A stretch of DNA of 64,000 nt from Rubellimicrobium arenae (GCF_017916275.1 NZ_JAFMST010000002.1:62001-126000), one strand, 5' to 3'; positions 37,225-47,109 are shown, counted from the stretch's first letter. Notes: generated from the letters alone by a model not told the origin. Program-made: numbers and translations.

Positions 37225-38796
37225 TCAGCCCCCCAGCTTGACGTTGTCGATGCCGACCAGCCGGTCGTAGGCCCAGTACAGCAGCAGCACCACCGCGAGC
37301 AGGATGGTCCCCAGCGCAGCGGCAAGGCCCCAGTTGAGCGAATCCGAGATGTGGTAGGCGATGCGGTTCGAGATGAAGACGCCCTTGGTCCCACCGACCA
37401 GCTCGGGCGTGATGTAGTAGCCGATGGCCAGGATGAAGACGAGGATCGACCCCGCGCCGATCCCCGGGACCGACTGCGGGAAGTACACCCGCCAGAAGGC
37501 CGTCCAGTCGTTCGCGCCCAGCGACTTGGCGGCGCGGACATAGGAGGGCGGGATCCCCTTCATCACGGAATAGAGCGGCAGGATCATGAACGGGAGCAGG
37601 ATGTGCGTCATCGCGATGATCGTCCCGGTCTGGTTGTTGATCATCACCAGCCGCCCGCTGTCCGACAGCACGCCCGCCCAGACCAGGAGGTCGTTGATGA
37701 CGCCCTGCTGCTGGAGCAGCACCTTCCACGCGCTCGTCCGCACGAGGAGGGAGGTCCAGAACGGCAGCAGGACAAGGATCATCAGCAGGTTCGCCGAACG
37801 CATCGGCAGGCTCGCCAGGAGGAAGGCCACGGGATAGCCGAGCAGGATGCAGGTGGCCGTGATGGTGACCGACAGGATCAGCGTCCGGATGAAGAGCTGG
37901 ATGTAGATGCGGTCGGAGCCTTCGCGCAACTCGATCCCCTGCGGGCCGATCTTCAGGTCGACGGCGTTCAGGTAATAGCCGGCCGTGAAGCGGGGCGAGA
38001 AGGTGCGGAGCGTGGTCCAGATCTCGGGCTCGCCCCATCCCTCGTCGTCGTCCACAAACTGCTGCTTGAGCGAGACGGCTTCGAAGCCGGACACGTCGAC
38101 GGAGGGCAGGCCCGGCGGCTGCGCCCCGGCGGCAAGATCGCGGTAGAGCGCCGCATAGACAAAGTCGCCCAGGTCCTCCTCGGCCGGATCGTCGCCGTGG
38201 ACGTCCACCGTGAACTTGGCCCAGGCGTCATAGGCATCGGTCGTCTGGGGCAGCGCGGCGCGCACTGCGTCGTCGGCCATCCAGGCGGCCCAGCGGCCCG
38301 GATCCGCGAAGGCCGGATTGGCGTCGCCGAACTGGTCGGCATAGACGTCGGTGTCGAACTTGCCGACATGGCGCCCAGCCCCCCGGAAGAGAGAGGACGC
38401 GCCGCCGAACTCGTAGTTCAGCCGCGTGCCGAGCTGGGTGTGGATCTTGTATTCCTCGGCGACCACGAGGTCGGTGTAGAGCGCGTCGAAGACCGCCTCG
38501 CCCGGCACTTCGGCCGGGTCGTCGCGCAGGGCCGCAACGGTGCGCGGCAGGGTTTCCGGGACGATGGCGTTCTCGACCGAACGGAACAGCATGTCCCCGA
38601 TCGGCAGGACGAAGGTCACGAGGATGAACAGCAGGAGGGGCGCAATGAGCAGCAGCGCCCTCGCCTTCTGGCGCCGGAGCGACCGCGCGAGGCTGGCCCG
38701 CAGGAGCGTCCCATCGGCGGCCAGCATCGGCTCGGGAGAAGCGGGCCGCGCCTCGCGCCCCGTGGGCAGTCCGCCCGTGATCGTCGCGTCGGCCAT
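37225..38796 (-). CDS. ABC transporter permease, PotB-like, with large periplasmic insertion
   Basis: A 523-residue permease, much longer than the ~290 of PotB. The first helix is LLLIAPLLLFILVTFVLPIGDMLF (residues ~48-71). About 200 hydrophilic residues follow before the rest of the domain, which restarts near RTLILSVTITATCILLGYP. The EAA loop is VRAAKSLGANDWTAFWRVYFPQSVPGI. A perfect AAGGAGGTGA site precedes the ATG at 38796. The insertion probably forms a periplasmic domain that contacts the binding protein. Confidence 0.9.
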   Translation of the reverse strand: MADATITGGLPTGREARPASPEPMLAADGTLLRASLARSLRRQKARALLLIAPLLLFILVTFVLPIGDMLFRSVENAIVPETLPRTVAALRDDPAEVPGEAVFDALYTDLVVAEEYKIHTQLGTRLNYEFGGASSLFRGAGRHVGKFDTDVYADQFGDANPAFADPGRWAAWMADDAVRAALPQTTDAYDAWAKFTVDVHGDDPAEEDLGDFVYAALYRDLAAGAQPPGLPSVDVSGFEAVSLKQQFVDDDEGWGEPEIWTTLRTFSPRFTAGYYLNAVDLKIGPQGIELREGSDRIYIQLFIRTLILSVTITATCILLGYPVAFLLASLPMRSANLLMILVLLPFWTSLLVRTSAWKVLLQQQGVINDLLVWAGVLSDSGRLVMINNQTGTIIAMTHILLPFMILPLYSVMKGIPPSYVRAAKSLGANDWTAFWRVYFPQSVPGIGAGSILVFILAIGYYITPELVGGTKGVFISNRIAYHISDSLNWGLAAALGTILLAVVLLLYWAYDRLVGIDNVKLGG

Positions 38797-38818
38797 GCCG
38801 TCACCTCCTTGGAAGGTC

Positions 38819-38842
38819 GGCGGGGCCCCGGAAGGCCCCGCC
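38819..38842. promoter_or_regulatory. Intra-operon hairpin between binding-protein and permease genes
   Basis: GGCGGGGCC (38819-38827) and GGCCCCGCC (38834-38842) form a perfect 9-bp stem with a 6-nt loop, in the 54-bp gap after the binding-protein stop. Hairpins here often protect the upstream mRNA and lower expression of the permeases relative to the binding protein; that role is inferred. Confidence 0.6.
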
Positions 38843-38850
38843 CGCCGTGC

Positions 38851-39993
38851 TTACTGGGCCAGCCAGTTCTGGAAGGTCGCCTCGACCTCGTCCTGATGGT
38901 CGGCCCACCATTCGATGTTGTTGACGAGGTAGTTCTTCATGTTCTCGGGGTTCGTCGGCATGTAGGGCGCCATCTCGATGCCCAGGTCGGCATGGGTCGA
39001 GACGAGCGGCTGCGACGAGGCCCGGGCCGGGCCATAGGCGATGTACTTGGCCTGATCGGCAAGGCGCTGGGTGTCGGTCGCGAAGCGCAGGAAATGCATC
39101 GTGCGGTTCATGCGGGCCTCGTCGAGCCCGGCGGGCACGATCCAGCCGTCGAAGTCGAAGTTCTGGTAGTCCCAGAGCATGGCGACCGGCTGCTTCTGCT
39201 CGGCGATGACCGAGAACAGGCGGCCGTTGTAGGTCGAGCCCATCACGACTTCCTTGTCGGCGAGCAGCTGGGGCGTCTCGGCGCCGGCGGTCCACCAGAT
39301 CACGTCGCCCTTAATGGTGTCGAGCTTGGCCAGCGCGCGCTCGACGCCGCCATCCTCATCCAGGACGTCGTACACGTCCTCGGCCGGAACGCCGTCGCAG
39401 ATCAGCGCCCATTCCAGGTTCTTCTTGGGCGAGGACTGGAGCGAGCGCTTGCCCGGGAAGGTCTCGGTGTCGAAGATGTCGCAGATGTCGTCCGGGGTCT
39501 GGCCGTTCCATTCGGCCACGTCGGTGCGGTAGCCGAAGGTGGTCGAGAAGTAGATCTGCGGGATGTAGCAGTCGTTGATGAGCGAATCGCCGAAGTCGTC
39601 GGACGGCTTGGAGCCGTCGTCGCCGGGGGCCAGGGCCTCATCGGCGTCGATCTCGACCGCGAGGCCTTCGTCGCAGGCGCGCTGCGAATCGGGGCCTTCC
39701 ACGTCCACCAGGTCGAACGGCATGTTGCCGGCTTCCTGCGCGGCGCGGAGCTTGGCGATGGCCTCGTTCGAGGATTCGTCCCAGGTCACGGTGATGCCGG
39801 TCAGGGCCTCGTAGGGCTCGACATAGGCCTTGAGCTGCGAGTTCTGGTAGGCGCCGCCCCAGGACATGATGACCATGGAATCCGAGCAGTTGTCGCAGGG
39901 CGGCAGCTCGGTGCCGGCCTCCTGCGCAAGCGCGCCGCCGGCCATGGGCAGCAAGGCAAGCGCCGCCGAGCCCAGCAGTTTGGTGATCGTCAT
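38851..39993 (-). CDS. Extracellular solute-binding protein, PotD-like
   Basis: A 380-residue precursor with a Sec signal (MTITKLLGSAALALLPMAGGALAQ). The mature part has IMSWGGAYQNSQLKAYVEPYE and ITVTWDESSNEAIAKLRA, then DVEGPDSQRACDEGL, as in family 1/PotD binding proteins for polyamine-like ligands. An N-terminal CDNC pair may form a disulfide. I chose the ATG at 39993, with GGGAG upstream, over 40029. It is the second gene of the ABC operon. Confidence 0.92.
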   Translation of the reverse strand: MTITKLLGSAALALLPMAGGALAQEAGTELPPCDNCSDSMVIMSWGGAYQNSQLKAYVEPYEALTGITVTWDESSNEAIAKLRAAQEAGNMPFDLVDVEGPDSQRACDEGLAVEIDADEALAPGDDGSKPSDDFGDSLINDCYIPQIYFSTTFGYRTDVAEWNGQTPDDICDIFDTETFPGKRSLQSSPKKNLEWALICDGVPAEDVYDVLDEDGGVERALAKLDTIKGDVIWWTAGAETPQLLADKEVVMGSTYNGRLFSVIAEQKQPVAMLWDYQNFDFDGWIVPAGLDEARMNRTMHFLRFATDTQRLADQAKYIAYGPARASSQPLVSTHADLGIEMAPYMPTNPENMKNYLVNNIEWWADHQDEVEATFQNWLAQ

Positions 39994-40025
39994 TACGGTT
40001 CTCCCTGTTTGGCTTTTATTGGTCG

Positions 40026-41135
40026 TCACGCCGCGTCGAGCGCGCGGCAGTCCTCGGGCAGCCAGCCGATCTCGATCTCCTGGCCGGGCTGGAGCCGGGT
40101 CTGGTCGGGGGCGTTCCGGGACTTGATGATGAACTCGTCGTTGCCCGCCACCGACAGCCGGGTGCGGAACATGTCGCCCATGTAGATGAACTCCTCGACC
40201 CGCGCGCGCAGCGTATGCGCGTCGGACCGGAGGCGGGCCTTGTTGAATTCGACCCGCTCGGGCCGGATCGAGACCTTGGTGCGGTCGCCCACACGGCTCA
40301 CGTTCACGGGCTTGGCGTCGATCTCGTCGCCCGAATCGAGCCGCACCACGCAGCGCCCCTGGTCGATGGCGGTGACGACGCCCGTCAGGGTGTTGTTCTC
40401 GCCGATGAACTGGGCCACGAAACTGTTGAGCGGGGCCTCATAGAGCACGTCGGGCGGAGCGAGCTGCTGGATCCGCCCGTCGTTGAACACGGCCACGCGG
40501 TCCGACATGGTCAGCGCCTCGGTCTGGTCGTGGGTGACGTAGACCACCGTGATGCCGAGATTGTCCGAGATGTGCTTGATCTCGAACTGCATGTGTTCGC
40601 GCAGCTGCTTGTCGAGCGCGCCGAGCGGCTCGTCCATCAGCACCAGCTCGGGCTCGAACACGAGGGCGCGCGCCAGGGCGATCCGCTGCTGCTGGCCGCC
40701 CGACAGCTGCGCGGGCCGCCGGTTGGCGAACTTGCCCATCTGCACCATGTCCAGGGCGCGCTTGACCTTGGCCTCGCGCTCGGCCTGGCCCATCTTGCGG
40801 ACCTCCAGCGGGAAGGCCAGGTTCTCGGCCACGCTCATGTGGGGGAACAGGGCGTAGTTCTGGAACACCATGCCGATGCCGCGCTTGTGGGGCGGGACGT
40901 CGTTGATGTTGCGCCCGGCCAGCCGGATCTCACCATGGGTGGCGGTCTCGAAACCCGCCAGCATCATGAGGCAGGTGGTCTTGCCGGAGCCCGACGGCCC
41001 CAGCATGGTCAGGAACTCGCCCTTGGGGATGGTGAGGTTCAGGTCCTTCACGACGAGGGTTTGGCCATCGTAGCTCTTTTGCACGCGCTCGAACTCGACG
41101 AACGCCGCGTCCCTCGAAGCTTGGACCAATGTCAC
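40026..41135 (-). CDS. ABC transporter ATP-binding protein, PotA-like
   Basis: A 369-residue ATPase of the polyamine-importer class. Walker A is GPSGSGKTT, the Q-loop GMVFQNYALFPHMSV, the signature LSGGQQQRIALARAL, Walker B VLMDEPLGALDK and the H-loop VTHDQ. The last ~130 residues are a TOBE regulatory domain (VSIRPERVEFNKAR, FIYMGDMFRTRLSV). The start is probably GTG at 41135 (VTLVQASRDAAFVEFERV) with AGAGGGGG just upstream. The much longer open frame (to 41498) runs into the terminator and tRNA and is not used. Confidence 0.9.
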   Translation of the reverse strand: MTLVQASRDAAFVEFERVQKSYDGQTLVVKDLNLTIPKGEFLTMLGPSGSGKTTCLMMLAGFETATHGEIRLAGRNINDVPPHKRGIGMVFQNYALFPHMSVAENLAFPLEVRKMGQAEREAKVKRALDMVQMGKFANRRPAQLSGGQQQRIALARALVFEPELVLMDEPLGALDKQLREHMQFEIKHISDNLGITVVYVTHDQTEALTMSDRVAVFNDGRIQQLAPPDVLYEAPLNSFVAQFIGENNTLTGVVTAIDQGRCVVRLDSGDEIDAKPVNVSRVGDRTKVSIRPERVEFNKARLRSDAHTLRARVEEFIYMGDMFRTRLSVAGNDEFIIKSRNAPDQTRLQPGQEIEIGWLPEDCRALDAA

Positions 41136-41417
41136 ACCCCCTCTTGCTGGCGGCCTGTGCCGCTCTAGATGTTGCGACTTAACCGGACGGGGCCCGGTCT
41201 GGCAACCTAAACGGTCCTGCCCCCCGCCCGGACCACACGCAGAAATGTCCAGCGTGGAGGCGGATGCCCAATTGATGGGCATTTGCGCATGGAGTCCGGC
41301 CAGAGCAGCCGGTCGCGTCCATGTCGCCCAAGGTTTCCCCCATGCCGCCATCTGGCCGGACGCACCCAAGGTCCTGACCCGCGACGGGCGCAAAGCAACA
41401 GACCGGCGACCAAAGCA

Positions 41418-41444
41418 AAAGGCCCGCCTGTTGGGCGGGCCTTT
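41418..41444 (-). terminator. Rho-independent terminator after tRNA-Leu
   Basis: GGCCCGCC (41421-41428) and GGCGGGCC (41434-41441) form an 8-bp GC stem flanked by AAA/TTT pairs with a TGTTG loop; on the minus strand the stem is followed by TTTTG. It lies 26 bp after the 3' end of the tRNA-Leu gene. Confidence 0.85.
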
Positions 41445-41469
41445 CAGCGCCTCCTCCCGAAAGAGGATT

Positions 41470-41555
41470 GGTGCGGTTGAGAGGACTCGAACCTCCACGG
41501 GTGTTACCCCACAGCGACCTCAACGCTGCGCGTCTACCAATTCCGCCACAACCGC
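41470..41555 (-). tRNA. tRNA-Leu(GAG)
   Basis: An 86-nt gene with encoded CCA. The acceptor GCGGTTG pairs with CAACCGC before A-CCA. The anticodon loop TTGAGGT gives the anticodon GAG, and the long variable arm (TGGGGTAACACCCGT) is of the leucine type. The T loop is GGTTCGAGTCC. It is followed by the terminator at 41418-41444. Confidence 0.97.
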
Positions 41556-41662
41556 ATGTTCTGGCGAGGGGGCGTATAGACGAGGCTCTCGGGGGACCAC
41601 AAGGGGGGCCGAAAAGATTTCCGGGTCTTTTCGTCCGCCGCCTTCTCGACCATCTGATTGGC

Positions 41663-42337
41663 ATGGTGGAATGGCATCACAGCGAGGGGCTCGTCCCCTA
41701 CCCCGAGGCTCTGGCCTTCATGGAATCGCGGGTCGAGGCCATCGCCGCGGGGACCGCGCCCGAGGCGATCTGGCTGCTCGAGCACCCGCCCCTCTACACG
41801 GCCGGCACCTCGGCCAAGCCACACGACCTCAAGGACCCCGGCCGATTCCCGGTCCACGAGGCGCGGCGCGGCGGGCAGTACACCTATCACGGACCGGGCC
41901 AGCGCGTCGCCTACGTGATGCTGGACCTGAATCGCCGCGGCCGGGACGTCCGGCGCTTCGTGGCCGATCTCGAGGGCTGGGTGATCGACTCGCTGACCGA
42001 GTTCGGCCTCAGGGGCGAGCGGCGCGAGGGACGGGTGGGCATCTGGATCCCGCGGCCGGACAAGGCCCCGAACCCCGACGGCTCTCTGCGCGAGGACAAG
42101 ATCGCCGCGATCGGCGTGCGGCTGCGCCGCTGGGTGAGCTTCCACGGCATCTCGATCAACGTGGAGCCGGACCTGAGCCATTTCGACGGGATCGTGCCCT
42201 GCGGGATCAGCGAGCATGGCGTGACCAGCCTCGTGGACCTCGGGCTGCCGGTGACGATGGCCGACCTCGACGCGGCGCTGGTCCGCACCTTCGCCGCCCG
42301 CTTCCCCGACCTCGGGGATCCACGCTCCAGGACGTGA
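41663..42337 (+). CDS. lipB: Lipoyl(octanoyl) transferase
   Basis: A 224-residue enzyme transferring octanoyl from ACP to lipoyl domains. Motifs: [36 protein letters not shown], the catalytic Lys in [19 protein letters not shown], and the acyl-accepting Cys in IVPCGI. The start at 41663 (MVEWHHS) fits the family start; frames further upstream run through the tRNA. Length is typical. Confidence 0.94.
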   Translation: MVEWHHSEGLVPYPEALAFMESRVEAIAAGTAPEAIWLLEHPPLYTAGTSAKPHDLKDPGRFPVHEARRGGQYTYHGPGQRVAYVMLDLNRRGRDVRRFVADLEGWVIDSLTEFGLRGERREGRVGIWIPRPDKAPNPDGSLREDKIAAIGVRLRRWVSFHGISINVEPDLSHFDGIVPCGISEHGVTSLVDLGLPVTMADLDAALVRTFAARFPDLGDPRSRT

Positions 42338-42451
42338 AAACTGCGACCGCCTGTCGGCTTGCCCGACCGGCCCAATCCTTCTAGAACGCCCGCTGTACGG
42401 GCCCGGCCTCCGCCGTTTGCCCTCACGATTCCTTTCGGGAGAGCCGCCGCA

Positions 42452-44128
42452 ATGGCCGACGCTGCCATCCACACAGACCACCATGACGAGCGGGGCTTCT
42501 TCGCCCGCTGGTTCATGTCCACCAACCACAAGGACATCGGCATCCTTTACCTGCTCGTGTCGGGCGTCGCGGGCTTCATCGCGGTGCTCTTCACCGTGTA
42601 CATGCGCATGGAGCTGATGGAGCCCGGCGTGCAGTTCATGTGCCTCGAGGGCGCGCGCTTCTGGCCCGCCTCCGATCCGGCCACCTGCACGCCCAACGGG
42701 CACCTTTGGAACGTGATGATCACCTACCACGGGGTGCTCATGATGTTCTTCGTCGTGATCCCCGCGCTGTTCGGCGGCTTCGGCAACTACCTGATGCCGC
42801 TGCAGATCGGCGCGCCGGACATGGCGTTCCCGCGCCTCAACAACCTGTCGTTCTGGATGTTCGTCGCGGGCGTTTCGCTCGGCGTGGCGTCGCTCCTGGC
42901 GCCCGGCGGCGACGGCCAGCGCGGCGCGGGCGTGGGCTGGGTGCTCTACCCGCCGCTCTCCACCTCGGACGGCGGCATGTCCATGGACCTCGCGATCTTC
43001 GCCGTGCACCTGTCGGGCGCGTCGTCGATCCTGGGCGCCATCAACATGATCACCACCTTCCTGAACATGCGCGCCCCGGGCATGACGCTCTTCAAGGTGC
43101 CGCTGTTCTCGTGGTCGATCTTCGTCACCGCCTGGCTGATCCTCCTGGCCCTGCCCGTGCTGGCCGGCGCGATCACCATGCTCCTGACGGACCGCAACTT
43201 CGGGACGACCTTCTTCCAGCCGTCCGGCGGCGGGGACCCGGTGCTCTACCAGCACATCCTGTGGTTCTTCGGCCACCCCGAGGTGTACATCATCATCCTT
43301 CCCGGCTTCGGGATCATCAGCCACGTCATCGCGACCTTCTCGCGCAAGCCGATCTTCGGCTACCTGCCGATGGTCTGGGCGCTGATCGCGATCGGCGTGC
43401 TGGGCTTCGTCGTGTGGGCGCACCACATGTACACCGCCGGCATGTCGCTGACGCAGCAGTCCTACTTCATGCTGGCCACCATGGTTATCGCGGTGCCCAC
43501 CGGCGTGAAGGTCTTCTCCTGGATCGCCACGATGTGGGGCGGCTCGGTGGAGTTCAAGACGCCCATGCTCTGGGCCATGGGCTTCATCTTCCTGTTCACC
43601 GTCGGCGGCGTGACCGGCGTGGTGCTTTCGCAGGCCCCGATCGACCGCTACTATCACGACACCTACTACGTGGTGGCCCACTTCCACTACGTGATGTCGC
43701 TGGGCGCGGTCTTCGCGATCTTCGCGGGCATCTACTTCTACCTGCCCAAGTTCACCGGCAAGATGATGCCCGAATGGGTCGGCCGGGTACACTTCGCCCT
43801 GATGTTCATCGGCGCGAACGTCACCTTCTTCCCGCAGCACTTCCTGGGCCGCCAGGGCATGCCGCGCCGCTACATCGACTATCCGGAGGCCTTCGCCACC
43901 TGGAACTACGTGTCGTCGATCGGCGCCTTCATCGCCTTCGCCTCGTTCGTGTTCTTCATCGTGGCGCTGTTCTACGTGCTCGCCACCCAGAAGCGCACCG
44001 CCCCGGCGAACCCCTGGAACGAATGGGCCGACACGCTCGAATGGACCCTGCCCTCCCCGCCGCCGGAGCACACCTTCGAGATCCTGCCCAAGCCGTCGGA
44101 CTGGAACCGCACCCACGCGCATGAGTAA
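42452..44128 (+). CDS. ctaD: Cytochrome c oxidase subunit I (aa3 type)
   Basis: A 558-residue, ~12-helix inner-membrane protein, the catalytic subunit of the terminal oxidase. Family marks: [14 protein letters not shown] at the N-terminus, [21 protein letters not shown], the CuB site [10 protein letters not shown] (His-Tyr crosslink region), HHMYTAG, and heme ligands in [11 protein letters not shown]. The start at 42452 follows GGGAG. The gene is alone, without ctaC/ctaE neighbours, as is common in Rhodobacteraceae. A strong hairpin follows it. Confidence 0.96.
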   Translation: MADAAIHTDHHDERGFFARWFMSTNHKDIGILYLLVSGVAGFIAVLFTVYMRMELMEPGVQFMCLEGARFWPASDPATCTPNGHLWNVMITYHGVLMMFFVVIPALFGGFGNYLMPLQIGAPDMAFPRLNNLSFWMFVAGVSLGVASLLAPGGDGQRGAGVGWVLYPPLSTSDGGMSMDLAIFAVHLSGASSILGAINMITTFLNMRAPGMTLFKVPLFSWSIFVTAWLILLALPVLAGAITMLLTDRNFGTTFFQPSGGGDPVLYQHILWFFGHPEVYIIILPGFGIISHVIATFSRKPIFGYLPMVWALIAIGVLGFVVWAHHMYTAGMSLTQQSYFMLATMVIAVPTGVKVFSWIATMWGGSVEFKTPMLWAMGFIFLFTVGGVTGVVLSQAPIDRYYHDTYYVVAHFHYVMSLGAVFAIFAGIYFYLPKFTGKMMPEWVGRVHFALMFIGANVTFFPQHFLGRQGMPRRYIDYPEAFATWNYVSSIGAFIAFASFVFFIVALFYVLATQKRTAPANPWNEWADTLEWTLPSPPPEHTFEILPKPSDWNRTHAHE

Positions 44129-44205
44129 GGGTGGCGCCAGCCCGGCCTCCTTACAGGAACGGTCCAGCCTCAGGCCTGAGGCCGTCCCAAGGGATCCGAC
44201 ATGAC

Positions 44206-44237
44206 AAGGCCTGCCAGCGGCGACGTTGGCAGGCCTT
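44206..44237 (+). terminator. Hairpin downstream of ctaD
   Basis: AAGGCCTGCCA (44206-44216) and TGGCAGGCCTT (44227-44237) form a perfect 11-bp stem with a 10-nt loop, 78 bp after the ctaD stop. There is no long T run after it, but the position fits a terminator. The remaining 44238-44501 shows no supported gene. Confidence 0.7.
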
Positions 44238-44501
44238 CGTCGTTCCGGCCCAAGGAATGCCCGGACGGCGGTCCAAACGCCCCGGGTCCTTGAGGGACCC
44301 CCGGTTCAGCGCCAGCGGTCCGATCAGAGAGGCAAAGGCGGCCAGCAGGCCCGGCCATCGCCGACGCCGTCCCGGACCGGAACCCATGGCATCCGCCCGC
44401 GTCAGAGCAGCGCAACGGGCCTTGAACCCAGCGCGCCATGCCTATGTCCTTGCTGCCGAGACCCAAGCCCGACGTGCGGCCCAAGGAGACCGACACATCC
44501 G

Positions 44502-45011
44502 ATGCCCTATCGCTGGACAGACCCTCTCCCCACCTCCGAGGCGGACAGCCCGCCGCCCGTTGCCCAGCTTCAGCTCTGGCCGCACAGGTCGCTGCCGCGC
44601 CGGGGTTTCGTCGGCTTCTTCGGGGCCACGGCCGTCCTGGCCGCCGTCCCCCTCCTGGCGGTCCTGGGCTCGCCGGTCCTCTGGGGGGTGCTGCCGTTCT
44701 TCCTCGTGACCTTCATGGCGCTCTGGATCGCGATCCAGGCGACCTATCGCACGGGCGAGGTGCGGGAGGAACTTCGGCTCTGGCCGGATCGCATCCTCCT
44801 GACCCGGCACGAGCCGCGCCGGCCTCCCCGCCGCTGGGAGGCCAACCCCCACTGGATCCGCACCGCCCTGCACGAGACGGGCGGCCCCGTGCCGAACTAC
44901 CTGACCCTGACCGGCGCCGGCCGCACCGTCGAGCTCGGCGCCTTCCTGAGCGAGGAGGAGCGGATCGAGCTGAAGCCCGAGCTCGAGGACGTGCTCCGCC
45001 GGTTGCAGTAA
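44502..45011 (+). CDS. DUF2244 domain membrane protein
   Basis: A 169-residue protein with two adjacent helices (GFVGFFGATAVLAAVPLLAVLG, then VLWGVLPFFLVTFMALWIAIQ) and a C-terminal cytoplasmic part ending SEEERIELKPELEDVLRRLQ, the layout of DUF2244 proteins. These often lie near cytochrome oxidase genes; role unknown. AGGAG is 13 nt upstream of the ATG at 44502, a long spacing, so the start is moderately certain. Confidence 0.8.
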   Translation: MPYRWTDPLPTSEADSPPPVAQLQLWPHRSLPRRGFVGFFGATAVLAAVPLLAVLGSPVLWGVLPFFLVTFMALWIAIQATYRTGEVREELRLWPDRILLTRHEPRRPPRRWEANPHWIRTALHETGGPVPNYLTLTGAGRTVELGAFLSEEERIELKPELEDVLRRLQ

Positions 45012-45040
45012 GGGACCCGCGCCCCGGGCGGCGCGGCCGC

Positions 45041-45226
45041 TCAGTCGTCGAGCTTCTCGGGCAGCCCCTCGTGCCTGGTGGAGGCCAGCTCCTCGAGCTG
45101 GTCCTCCGTCATGTCGTCGAACATCTCGCGCGAGGCGCCCTGCAGGTCCTCGGGCTTGATCTCGCCGCGCTTGGCGGCCAGCGCGGCGCCTGCGGCGCGC
45201 TGCTGGGCCTTGGAATGGGCGGGCAT
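45041..45226 (-). CDS. Small DUF3008 family protein
   Basis: A 61-residue protein beginning MPAHSKAQQRAAGAALAAKRG and ending TRHEGLPEKLDD, the pattern of DUF3008 proteins (SKAQQ..AGAALAAKRG, then KGLP). It is acidic at the C-terminus and probably soluble. Function is unknown. It converges on the DUF2244 gene with 29 bp between stops. Confidence 0.85.
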   Translation of the reverse strand: MPAHSKAQQRAAGAALAAKRGEIKPEDLQGASREMFDDMTEDQLEELASTRHEGLPEKLDD

Positions 45227-45283
45227 GGGGGCCTCCCTGGTTGTGGCCCGGGGAAAACGCCCCCGCCCGGCCGCCGTTCCCGA

Positions 45284-45742
45284 CTAGGACAGCCGGGCCT
45301 TGACCAGCGGTCCGACCTTGCCGAAATCCATCTGCCCGGCGTAGCGCGTCTTGAGCGCGTTCATGACACGACCCATATCGCGCAGGCCCGACGCCCCCTC
45401 GGCCGCGATGGTGGCCACGATGGCCTCCTCGGCCTCCTGCTCGGAGAGCTGCCGGGGCAGGAACTCCTCGATGACCGCGATCTCGGCCCGTTCCTTCGAG
45501 GCGAGGTCGTCGCGTCCCGCGTCGTCGTAGGCCTTGGCGCTCTCCTGCCGCTGCTTGACCATCCTGGCCAGCACGGCGATCACGCCTTCGTCCGGCACCG
45601 GCGAGGGCTGCCCTTCGCCGCGGGCGGCGATGTCACGGTCCTTCACCGCCGAATTCATCAGCCGCAGCACCCCGAGGCGCTCCGCCGCCTTGGCGCGCAT
45701 CGCCTCCTTGAGAGCCTCGTTGATCCTCGCGCGCAGGTCCAT
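45284..45742 (-). CDS. GatB/YqeY domain protein
   Basis: A 152-residue protein with MDLRARINEALKEAMRAKAAERLGVLRLMNSAVKDRDI, then EEFLPRQLSEQEAEEAI and a C-terminal DMGRVMNALKTRYAGQMDFGKVGPLVKARL. This is the YqeY/GatB-tail fold, which in GatB binds tRNA; the stand-alone protein's role is not settled. AAGGAG lies 7 nt before the ATG at 45742, which favours it over an in-frame codon at 45799. It diverges from carA with 125 bp between starts. Confidence 0.92.
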   Translation of the reverse strand: MDLRARINEALKEAMRAKAAERLGVLRLMNSAVKDRDIAARGEGQPSPVPDEGVIAVLARMVKQRQESAKAYDDAGRDDLASKERAEIAVIEEFLPRQLSEQEAEEAIVATIAAEGASGLRDMGRVMNALKTRYAGQMDFGKVGPLVKARLS

Positions 45743-45867
45743 GACCGTTCTCCTTGGTTCGTTGCAGGGCGACATATGTCCCGCGTCCGATTGGCGCAAT
45801 CGGCTTGGGTTGACCCGACGCCCGCGCGCGCGTAACGGTCCGCCGGATCACAGAAGGGAAGCCCGCC

Positions 45868-47025
45868 ATGCCGCAGTCGCCGCGCCCGACCGCTTGTCTC
45901 GCCTTGGCCGACGGGACGATCTTCTATGGACGAGGCTTCGGCGCGACCGGCACCACGGTGGCCGAGCTGGTCTTCAACACCGCGATGACCGGCTACCAGG
46001 AGATCATGACGGACCCCTCCTACGCGGGCCAGGTCGTGACCTTCACCTTCCCGCACATCGGCAATGTCGGCGCCAACGCCGAGGATGACGAGGCCGCCGA
46101 CCCCGTCGCCGAAGGCATGGTCGTCAAGTGGGACCCGACCGAGCCGTCGAACTGGCGGGCCACCGAGTCGCTGGGCGACTGGCTGTCCAAGCGCGGCCGG
46201 ATCGGCATCGGCGGCGTCGACACCCGCCGCCTGACCCGGGCCATCCGCCAGCAGGGCGCCCCCCATGTCGCGCTCTCGCACGACCCCGAGGGCAACTTCG
46301 ACCTCGAATCGCTCGTCGCCCAGGCGCGGGCCTTCCGCGGCCTCGTGGGGCTCGACCTCGCCAAGGACGTCACCTGCGCCCAGAGCTACCGCTGGGACGA
46401 GATGCGCTGGGCCTGGCCCGAGGGGTACGGCCGCCAGACCGCGCCCAAGCACCGCGTGGTCGCGATCGACTACGGCGCCAAGCGCAACATCCTGCGCTCG
46501 CTGGCCTCGGTCGGCGCCGAGGTGACGGTCCTTCCCGCCACGGCCACCGCCGACGACGTGCTGGCGCTGGACCCGGACGGCGTGTTCCTGTCGAACGGCC
46601 CGGGCGACCCGGCCGCGACGGGCGCCTATGCCGTGCCGATGATCCGTGGCGTGCTGGACCGCTCGGACGTGCCGGTCTTCGGCATCTGCCTCGGGCACCA
46701 GATGCTCGCGCTCGCGCTGGGCGCGCGGACGGTCAAGATGAACCACGGCCATCACGGCGCGAACCACCCCGTCAAGGACCTCGAGACCGGCAAGGTCGAG
46801 ATCACGTCCATGAACCACGGCTTCACCGTGGACAGCCAGACGCTGCCCGTCGGCGTCAAGGAAACCCATGTGAGCCTGTTCGACGGCTCGAACTGCGGCC
46901 TCCGGATGGCGGACCGGCCCGTGTTCAGCGTCCAGTATCACCCGGAGGCCAGCCCCGGCCCGCAGGACAGCGCCTATCTCTTCGACCGCTTCGCGCAGGC
47001 GATGGCCGATCGCCGCCAGGACTGA
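45868..47025 (+). CDS. carA: Carbamoyl-phosphate synthase small subunit
   Basis: A 385-residue glutamine amidotransferase subunit that feeds ammonia to CarB for arginine and pyrimidine synthesis. The N-terminal CPSase domain has LADGTIFYGRGFGATG and NTAMTGYQEIMTDPSYAGQ; the class I GATase has the catalytic Cys in FGICLGHQMLALALG and the His in YHPEASPGP. The start follows GAAGGG. No carB is near, which is usual in Rhodobacteraceae. Confidence 0.96.
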   Translation: MPQSPRPTACLALADGTIFYGRGFGATGTTVAELVFNTAMTGYQEIMTDPSYAGQVVTFTFPHIGNVGANAEDDEAADPVAEGMVVKWDPTEPSNWRATESLGDWLSKRGRIGIGGVDTRRLTRAIRQQGAPHVALSHDPEGNFDLESLVAQARAFRGLVGLDLAKDVTCAQSYRWDEMRWAWPEGYGRQTAPKHRVVAIDYGAKRNILRSLASVGAEVTVLPATATADDVLALDPDGVFLSNGPGDPAATGAYAVPMIRGVLDRSDVPVFGICLGHQMLALALGARTVKMNHGHHGANHPVKDLETGKVEITSMNHGFTVDSQTLPVGVKETHVSLFDGSNCGLRMADRPVFSVQYHPEASPGPQDSAYLFDRFAQAMADRRQD

Positions 47026-47109
47026 CCATTCCCTGACGCAACGCGCGGGGCCTTAACCGCCCTTTAACCATGATCCGGGATCCTGCCCTTCTCAGTTTGG
47101 GGAGGATCC

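Noticed and set aside
36760-40185. A plus-strand open frame of over 1100 codons across the ABC operon
   Set aside because: It is antisense to three clear transporter genes, rich in Arg/Gly/Asp/Gln with no domain, and is an effect of high GC.
41534-44122. A minus-strand open frame of ~860 codons over lipB and ctaD
   Set aside because: It mirrors two certain genes and shows no family; composition artefact.
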